From the NCBI GenBank assembly GCA_038248985.1, contig JBBRWV010000150.1:1-7111 (forward strand): DNA of 7,111 nucleotides. Reading direction: 5' to 3'. Below are positions 1-4,145 of the stretch, piece by piece (position 1 is the stretch's first letter; every line of letters begins with the position of its first letter). Made by a program: the position numbers and the translations under genes. This stretch comes from JBBRWV01 sp038248985. GTDB lineage: Bacteria; Planctomycetota; Phycisphaerae; WQYP01. The notes below the pieces were generated by a model. The model did no database searches, had not been told where the DNA came from, and saw nothing but the letters and a program-made list of their open reading frames with translations.

Positions 1-54
1 GCCCAGACGCGTCGCTTCCGAGATACGGGCGGCCTCCCTGCCGAGCCTTAACAT
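1..54 (-). CDS. Start of a small unrecognised gene, cut by the window edge
   Basis: An ATG at 54-52 opens a frame that runs 18 codons to the window edge without a stop and reads MLRLGREAARISEATRLG. It is preceded by a strong Shine-Dalgarno sequence, AAGGAG at 66-61, six bases before the ATG, which is the main reason for accepting this start. It lies 24 bases downstream of the stop of the BrnT-like reading frame on the same strand, so the two were probably co-transcribed. In BrnT/BrnA modules the toxin gene comes first and the antitoxin second, so an antitoxin is conceivable. The visible residues match no antitoxin I recognise, and too little is present to assign a function. Confidence 0.45.
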   Translation of the reverse strand, partial: MLRLGREAARISEATRLG

Positions 55-110
55 CGTAGCCTCCTTGCCACGTTGGACTTATGACAACACCATCATGGCA
101 GGAGGCTGCG
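55..110 (-). promoter_or_regulatory. RNA hairpin burying the ribosome binding site of the downstream gene
   Basis: Positions 58-70 (AGCCTCCTTGCCA) and 96-107 (TGGCAGGAGGCT) form a 12-bp stem with one bulged base, extendable outward by two more pairs after a mismatch. In the minus-strand transcript one arm contains the AAGGAG ribosome binding site of the gene starting at 54. The stop codon of the upstream BrnT-like frame (81-79) sits in the loop. A ribosome translating the upstream frame would open the stem and free the site, so this looks like a translational coupling device. No U-tract follows, so it is not an intrinsic terminator. The pairing is seen directly; the coupling role is inferred. 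Confidence 0.5.
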
Positions 111-358
111 ATTTTCCCAAAACTCGTTGAACGGTATTGGGACTAAATATATAAATCACCTGCAGATACCCGCCCGCCGCCGACTGCCCGCGCACCACGT
201 ACTTTTCTTTCCCAATGTATTCCGGATACGGCTGAATCGGGTTCTCCACCAGAAACTCCGCCTCCTCCACGGTCACTCCGTGCTCGGCGATATGGCTCAG
301 GTTCCAGTCATTCCAGCGGAATATCCTCGCGCTTCAGTTTACGTAATCTGCGTCGCAT
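79..358 (-). pseudogene. BrnT-like toxin gene, apparently frameshifted and with an altered C-terminus
   Basis: The open frame between 333 and 79 contains the stretch WNDWNLSHIAEHGVTVEEAE, followed by VENP, a KYVVRGQSAAG segment and the strand YLQVIYIF. This order (W..N..HI..HGV..EEA, a G-rich turn, a hydrophobic strand) is that of BrnT-like ribonuclease toxins. No usual start precedes the tryptophan block in this frame; the first GTG (276) lies inside the conserved domain. A different frame opens with ATG at 358 and reads MRRRLRKLKREDIPLE, stopping at 308. Removing one C at 316 would join the two as ...REDIP-WNDWN..., so a one-base insertion is the simplest reading. The family's usual C-terminal strand (a VIHAR or IISAR-like motif) is missing; the frame instead ends in an unrelated 17-residue tail. 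Alternatives are a programmed frameshift or non-standard initiation. Confidence 0.55.
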
Positions 359-370
359 ACGCAAAGACTT

Positions 371-406
371 TCCTATATATTTATGTACCCTTGCTTGTAC
401 CCTTGC
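371..406 (-). promoter_or_regulatory. Candidate promoter/operator of the BrnT-like module
   Basis: An AT-rich patch at 371-383, reading ATAAATATATAGGA on the minus strand, offers -10-like hexamers just upstream of the ATG at 358. A possible weak ribosome binding site (AGGAAAG) lies between them. Immediately upstream are two direct copies of TGTACCCTTGC (plus-strand orientation) at 384-394 and 396-406, exactly 12 bp apart. Short direct repeats next to the -10 region are common operators in autoregulated toxin-antitoxin operons. No convincing -35 was found, and the repeats could simply be a small tandem duplication. Confidence 0.3.
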
Positions 407-426
407 CTCCTCTTCTTCCTAATCCC

Positions 427-549
427 CTGGCCTCCCAACAGCAAGTTCGCACGGCCCACCACACCTTCCCCTCCGGCTTCAGCGCCCACTGGGTCCGCGT
501 CGTCCCCGACCAATCCTCCACCGCCACCGCCCAGTTCCACTACACTTGA
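427..549 (+). pseudogene. 3' remnant of a gene for a probable secreted enzyme
   Basis: A frame ending at TGA 547-549 reads ...QQQVRTAHHTFPSGFSAHWVRVVPDQSSTATAQFHYT (from about 439), given here in two parts: QQQVRTAHHTFPSGF then SAHWVRVVPDQSSTATAQFHYT split after SAHWVRVVPD. Codons end mostly in C, as in the resident genes, which supports genuine coding history. The 'HWVR-x-x-x-D, T-A-T-A-x-F' pattern at an extreme C-terminus resembles, from memory, the ends of planctomycete sialidase-like or uncharacterised secreted proteins. Only about 40 residues remain, and the upstream sequence is the promoter region of the oppositely oriented BrnT-like module. The 5' part has therefore been lost or displaced. 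The frame is open further upstream, but that part is antisense to the BrnT-like gene and not credible. Confidence 0.45.
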
Positions 550-873
550 ATTCAATTTCACATTGCGGCACTTGAAGGCCTCCTACTCCTCCACGACCGC
601 ACGCTCCGCAGCAAACGCCTCGGCACCTCGGTACTCACCCATGGGCGGGTGCCGCGTGCGCGCCCTCCCCACCTGCAGCCTCGATCACAACCCCCCATCC
701 CCTACATTTCCTATCGACATTGGGAGGAGATTGCCAACCTTCATCTCTCTTTCCCTCTTATTTTGGCACTCTGCCATTTCCAACTCAAAAACGCCACTTT
801 TTCCCCTCGCACGCCCCTCAATAACCGCTATCATTTCCCATGAGACTCCGCAAAAACAAAAAAAGGATCCCTC
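550..873 (+). other. Gene-free stretch upstream of the large gene, with its ribosome binding site
   Basis: No gene could be supported here. A short plus-strand stretch around 560-650 shows C-ending codons (for example reading EGLLLLHDRTLRSKRLGTS) and may be decayed coding sequence, but I recognise nothing in it. The last bases contain the ribosome binding site AAAAGGA at 861-867, six bases before the ATG at 874. An in-frame TGA at 841-843 limits how far upstream the next gene could begin. No convincing promoter was found. Confidence 0.5.
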
Positions 874-3399
874 ATGCCCCCAACCTCCACCAACCTCCCC
901 CTCGAAAAACTCGACTCCCCCGAAGCCGTCCTCCGCGCCTTCCTCTGGTTCACCATCGATGAACCCAACCTCGCCAACGCCTCCACCCTCCTCGACCAGA
1001 AATCCCGCGACTCCAATCAATTCCACGGCCAAGGCCCCCCGCCCGGCTCCAAATACTCCCTCGGCCCCGCCACTCCCGACCCCCGCGGCGTCATCATCCC
1101 CGTCGCCATCACCATCGCCGCCGAACCCCCCGAATCCCTCACCATCCTCTTCCTCCTTATTCAGGAAGGCCCCACCCAACAATGGAAAATCGACCTCGCC
1201 ACCTCCATGGAATCCCTCCTCGCCCCCATCCTCAAGACCGTCACCACTCCACTCACTGACACCCTCAGCCAGGCCCTCTCCTCCGTCACTCAAGCCTTCT
1301 CTGACTTCCCAGTCCCTCCCGCCGACGTTCCCCCCGCCGACATCCCCCGCGACCGCGTTGCAACCTTCCTCTCCAAAGAACTCCCCTCCTTCCAATCCGA
1401 GATCCAAAAACACACCAAGTCCTCCGTCCTCATTGACCTCGATCTCGATTCCCTCCTCTACCATCCCGACCCACACAAAAATCGCCACGTTCTCGACACC
1501 CTCGCCGGCAGCATCTTCAATAGCCTCGGCTACGCCCTTCGCGAAGCCCACGCCCAATTCCCCTTCAAAAATCGCCTCGCCGTCGTCCGCCTCGAACGCG
1601 CCTTCCCCGCTCCCTCCAAAGGCCGCGCCCTCTTCGCCGACGGCTCCCGCATCATCTACCGTCTCGATCCCGCTTCCGACGACCTCTACTACTTCGTCGA
1701 CGACCTCCAGAACATCCTCCCTCCGCTTCTCGCCTCCCTCCCTGACCACATCGACCCCCGCGCCGACAACGCCCCCGGCCCCATCTCCTGGCTCCCCACC
1801 CTCATTCCAAATCCCTCCGTCACCGCCGTAAACTACCGTGATCACACCCTCCCCGAATTCGCCAACCGCATCAGCGAAACCCTTCACTCCGCCCTCGCCG
1901 TGGATATGGATTACGCCTCCATCCGCGACGCCGCCGCCCTCGAAAATCTCTACATCTGGGGCCCATCCCGTCTCCTCGGCGGCCTCAAACTCCTCGCCGT
2001 CGATGCCCCCACCCGCGACCTCCTCGCCTCCGCCGTCCACAACCTGCACTACGAATTCATCTCCGACCCCGCCCACAAAACAATCGCTCTCTCCTCCGGC
2101 ACCCTCACCCTCCGCATCTCCCTCGCCCACGGTGAATCCGGCAGCTTCTACGAACACCAAATCGCCTCCCTCATTCGCACCAAGCTTCACCTCGCCGAAC
2201 GCCCCCTCATCGAATCCATCCGCCGCGAAGCACTCGAATGGCAAAATCGCCTCGACGCCCTCTTCCGCCACCCCATCGCTTTCCAAATCGATTTCGACGG
2301 CTTCCTCTCCCACCCCCAGTCCGACGTCAACCTCCGCGCCCTCCACATGCTCAAAGAGCACGGCGTCGATCATCTCTACTACGTCGTCTCCAACCTCGCC
2401 GAATCCAATCCCAATTTCAAACAACAATTCCGCGACCGCATCAGCGCCCTCCGCCTCGTCCACGTCCCCACTCCCGCCGAAGCCGCCATCACCACCGTTG
2501 GCTCCACCCTCCTCTACAAACTCCATCTTCACTCCGGCTACACCGGCTACCTCACCATGGACGATCTCACCGATCAAATTCCCGCCCTCATCGCCGCCCT
2601 CGAAGATCAACGCTTCACCCTCCGCGACGAACGCGAACCCTTCAACGTCCCCCCCCACCGCAGCCTCGCCGATGACGACGAAGACGACGATCAAGACGAC
2701 CAATCCTCGGACGATGAAGCCGCCGAACTCGCCGAACTTCGACAACTCGCCATCGATGAAGAAGCCCGTCTCGCCGCCGACGACGAAAAAGAAAAGGAAG
2801 ATGAAACCGAAGCTGAAAGCGCCCCCGCCACGCCCCATTCCACCTCCCCCAGTCCCCCCCAATCCTCCGCCTTCGAACAAATGCGCGACCAGATGAACGC
2901 CGCTCTCCCCATCTACGCCGCCCAGTTCGAACAACTCCTCGGCAAACCCATCCCCTTCGAAATCGACTGGAACTCCCTCGACGGTGACGCCCTCGCCATC
3001 GGCGAACTCCTCAACGCCGGTCTCACCCCCATCCTCGGCGGCCTCTCCATCCTCGGCTCCGATGCCGAAATTCGCCGTCGCATCCACACGCTCATCAAAA
3101 AAATCACCCTCCGCCGCGCCGCCGCCGCCCCGCACCACGGCTTCACTCTCGAAAAATCCACGCTTGTCTACAGCGCCTTCCTCAGCAAAGTAATCCCCGC
3201 CACCGATCCCCAACTCGCCGCTACACTCCTTCGCACAATGCTCGTCGATGCCCCCTCGCCCCAATCTCCCGCCGCCAAAAAAACTCCCCCCAAAAAATCG
3301 CCCCCCTCCAAACCCACGCCCAAATCAGCGCCCAAAAAGCCCGCACCCAAAGCCCCGTCGAAATCAAAACCCAAGCCCCAACCAAAACCCCCAAAATAA
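874..3399 (+). CDS. Four-repeat protein of unknown function with NTF2-like N-terminus, acidic linker and Lys/Pro tail
   Basis: The product has 841 residues, with no signal peptide or membrane segment, so it is probably cytoplasmic. Residues about 12-115 resemble an NTF2-like domain: 'SPEAVLRAFLWFTIDE' at the start and 'WKIDLATSM' at the end. Four divergent copies of one domain follow at roughly 163-290, 329-440, 445-577 and 673-791. Each has a leading helix, a landmark such as VLIDLDLDSL, VDMDYASI, FQIDFDGF or FEIDWNSL, a helical middle with an L..L pattern, then a strand like SSGTLTLRISL or TVGSTLLYKLHL. Copies 2 and 3 keep a Gly-x-(S/T)-G turn after it. A D/E-rich linker spans 598-648 and a Lys/Pro-rich tail 801-841. 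I recall similar 'IEVDW...' domains in uncharacterised proteins of other bacteria but cannot name the family. The start is fixed by AAAAGGA at 861-867 and an in-frame TGA at 841. Runs of C8 (2649-2656) and C7 (2854-2860) flank the acidic linker and could slip. Confidence 0.9.
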   Translation: MPPTSTNLPLEKLDSPEAVLRAFLWFTIDEPNLANASTLLDQKSRDSNQFHGQGPPPGSKYSLGPATPDPRGVIIPVAITIAAEPPESLTILFLLIQEGPTQQWKIDLATSMESLLAPILKTVTTPLTDTLSQALSSVTQAFSDFPVPPADVPPADIPRDRVATFLSKELPSFQSEIQKHTKSSVLIDLDLDSLLYHPDPHKNRHVLDTLAGSIFNSLGYALREAHAQFPFKNRLAVVRLERAFPAPSKGRALFADGSRIIYRLDPASDDLYYFVDDLQNILPPLLASLPDHIDPRADNAPGPISWLPTLIPNPSVTAVNYRDHTLPEFANRISETLHSALAVDMDYASIRDAAALENLYIWGPSRLLGGLKLLAVDAPTRDLLASAVHNLHYEFISDPAHKTIALSSGTLTLRISLAHGESGSFYEHQIASLIRTKLHLAERPLIESIRREALEWQNRLDALFRHPIAFQIDFDGFLSHPQSDVNLRALHMLKEHGVDHLYYVVSNLAESNPNFKQQFRDRISALRLVHVPTPAEAAITTVGSTLLYKLHLHSGYTGYLTMDDLTDQIPALIAALEDQRFTLRDEREPFNVPPHRSLADDDEDDDQDDQSSDDEAAELAELRQLAIDEEARLAADDEKEKEDETEAESAPATPHSTSPSPPQSSAFEQMRDQMNAALPIYAAQFEQLLGKPIPFEIDWNSLDGDALAIGELLNAGLTPILGGLSILGSDAEIRRRIHTLIKKITLRRAAAAPHHGFTLEKSTLVYSAFLSKVIPATDPQLAATLLRTMLVDAPSPQSPAAKKTPPKKSPPSKPTPKSAPKKPAPKAPSKSKPKPQPKPPK

Positions 3400-3409
3400 C
3401 CCCCACCGC

Positions 3410-3455
3410 AAAAATAAAAAAAGCCGTGTGGAGGAGGGTAGAGTCCACACGGCTT
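3410..3455 (-). terminator. Intrinsic-terminator-like hairpin, unit 1
   Basis: A perfect 12-bp stem pairs 3421-3432 (AAGCCGTGTGGA) with 3444-3455 (TCCACACGGCTT) around an 11-base loop. Read on the minus strand, the stem is followed by a U-tract (seven U, one A, five U). It has the full form of a Rho-independent terminator for leftward transcripts. On the plus strand no U-tract follows, so it should not terminate the large gene's transcript, although it could protect that transcript's 3' end. Confidence 0.55.
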
Positions 3456-3481
3456 GGCGGAGGAGGAAACGAGTCTTGTTA

Positions 3482-3525
3482 CCGCAGGGGGATCGAACGC
3501 TCTCACACGTCGATGACCCCTGCGG
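3482..3525. other. Second hairpin of repeat unit 1
   Basis: CCGCAGGGG at 3482-3490 pairs with CCCCTGCGG at 3517-3525. Inside, ATCGA (3492-3496) pairs with TCGAT (3510-3514), leaving a small asymmetric internal loop and a terminal loop of about 13 bases. It lies between the invariant linker and the A-run that starts unit 2. Confidence 0.6.
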
Positions 3526-3533
3526 ATGATTTC

Positions 3534-3570
3534 AAAAAAAACCGCGTGGAGGAGGGTAAAATCCACGCGG
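3534..3570 (-). terminator. Intrinsic-terminator-like hairpin, unit 2
   Basis: A 9-bp stem, CCGCGTGGA at 3542-3550 with TCCACGCGG at 3562-3570, closes the loop GGAGGGTAAAA. On the minus strand it is followed by eight U residues (complement of 3541-3534). One stem pair differs from unit 1 in a compensatory way, so the structure has been maintained. Confidence 0.55.
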
Positions 3571-3599
3571 CATGGCGGAGGAGGAAACGAGTCTTGTAA

Positions 3600-3642
3600 C
3601 CGCGGGGTATCGAACGCCAACTCAATTCGAATACCCGCGCGG
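3600..3642. other. Second hairpin of repeat unit 2
   Basis: CCGCG (3600-3604) pairs with CGCGG (3638-3642), and GGGTAT (3605-3610) with ATACCC (3631-3636). CGAA (3611-3614) then pairs with TTCG (3626-3629), with single-base bulges on the 3' side. Stem and loop sequences differ from unit 1, yet the long hairpin is kept at the same place, which supports a structural role. Unit 3 lacks an equivalent. Confidence 0.6.
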
Positions 3643-3650
3643 ACGGTTTC

Positions 3651-3688
3651 AAAAAAAGCCGTGTGGAGGAGGGTAGAATCCACACGGC
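3651..3688 (-). terminator. Intrinsic-terminator-like hairpin, unit 3
   Basis: A 10-bp stem, GCCGTGTGGA at 3658-3667 with TCCACACGGC at 3679-3688, closes the loop GGAGGGTAGAA. Seven U residues follow on the minus strand (complement of 3657-3651). Three terminator-like hairpins in tandem on one strand, with no leftward gene feeding them, is unexpected. Confidence 0.55.
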
Positions 3689-3720
3689 GTGGCGGAGGAG
3701 GAAACGAGTATCTTTCACGG

Positions 3721-4145
3721 CCACGCGAAATCTTACTATCCAACAATCCTGTACAGACTGCATAAAGATATTGTCAGGACTTTCTTAATTCGCGCACCAC
3801 GATTTTTCCTTCGCTCACCCACTGGGAACTTTCTCTCACTTCATCTCCCCAGGGCTATTTTCCGCATCCTTTTTTTCTGCACTTGTCACGCTTTTATAGA
3901 ATGCAACCCCCGTGCCAGTTTAGGACTCTCCCTTACTTCCTCCCCGCCCCTCCATAAAATCCCCCTAATTTCCCCCAAAATCGCCACTATCCTCTTCTCA
4001 GATTGCCCCAAGCGCGTCACAATACAGCGGTGGCGTGGTAAATCCGATGTCCAAAGATGCATCATCCCACCGTTTTTCGGGGCTATGTCTGCTTAATCCC
4101 CGCGCAGTGCCCCTCAACACCGCCCGATAAACAGGATGGCAGCCA
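3721..4145 (+). other. Intergenic region upstream of the lipoprotein gene
   Basis: This stretch is richer in A and T than the flanking genes and holds no gene I can support. A weak -10-like TATAGA lies at 3895-3900 without a good -35. The last 120 bases fold into the two hairpins listed separately. The ribosome binding site of the next gene is AGGA at 4133-4136, nine bases before the ATG at 4146. Confidence 0.5.
4028..4077 (+). promoter_or_regulatory. Leader hairpin with U-run, possible attenuator
   Basis: CGGTGG (4028-4033) pairs with CCACCG (4067-4072), with an inner GATG/CATC pairing (4046-4049 with 4060-4063), and TTTTT follows directly at 4073-4077. A second hairpin pairs CGGGG (4078-4082) with CCCCG (4098-4102). 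Together they could form a terminator or attenuator in the 5' leader of the lipoprotein gene. The outer stem is only six pairs with a long loop, so this is tentative; it matches no riboswitch class I know. Confidence 0.3.

Larger units (their letters stand above)
3410..3720. repeat. Three-copy tandem array of a structured 117-118 bp unit
   Basis: Units begin at about 3423, 3541 and 3658, giving periods of 118 and 117 bp; the third is truncated. Each has (1) an A-run, (2) a GC-rich hairpin with an 11-base loop starting GGAGGGTA, (3) an invariant 20-base linker TGGCGGAGGAGGAAACGAGT at 3455-3474, 3573-3592 and 3690-3709, and (4) in units 1 and 2 a second hairpin (3482-3525; 3600-3642). The first stem changes T-A to C-G between units 1 and 2 (GCCGTGTGGA/TCCACACGGC against ACCGCGTGGA/TCCACGCGGC), a compensatory change. 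The second hairpin keeps its shape although its loop differs. The array begins just after the stop of the large gene. It is not protein coding. It could be a minus-strand small RNA cluster, a structured 3' region of the plus transcript, or a mobile palindromic repeat. Confidence 0.85.

Noticed and set aside
127..426. Upstream part of the plus-strand frame that ends at 549
   Set aside because: It runs antisense to the BrnT-like coding sequence and through its AT-rich promoter region; only the last 40 or so residues look like real protein.
383..1831. Long plus-strand frame rich in Pro and Ser overlapping the start of the large gene
   Set aside because: Low-complexity P/S/T translation caused by C-rich codons read out of frame; it crosses the good ribosome binding site and start at 874.
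685..3264. Very long minus-strand open frame (859 codons) opposite the large gene
   Set aside because: The translation is almost entirely G, E, D, V and A with no domain pattern. Codons ending in C on the plus strand produce antisense codons beginning with G, which cannot be stops, so the frame is open by composition alone.
3410..3720. CRISPR array or integron attC array
   Set aside because: The whole unit is repeated rather than a short repeat with unique spacers, and no integrase core sites or cassette genes are visible.
3573..3720. tRNA 3' end, because the minus strand reads CCTCCTCCGCCA and nearby GTTCGA
   Set aside because: The GTTCGA block lies too far from the CCA-like end to form a T-arm, it belongs to a different hairpin, and no anticodon or D-arm is present.
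3168..3763. Minus-strand frames with a repeated 39-residue peptide across the tandem array
   Set aside because: The periodic peptide simply reflects the 117-bp repeat. The other interval is 118 bp, which breaks the frame, and stem changes follow base pairing rather than codons.
3689..4096. Plus-strand 135-codon frame in the intergenic region
   Set aside because: It starts inside the repeat array, has no ribosome binding site that is not part of the repeat, lacks the C-ending codon bias and matches no known family.
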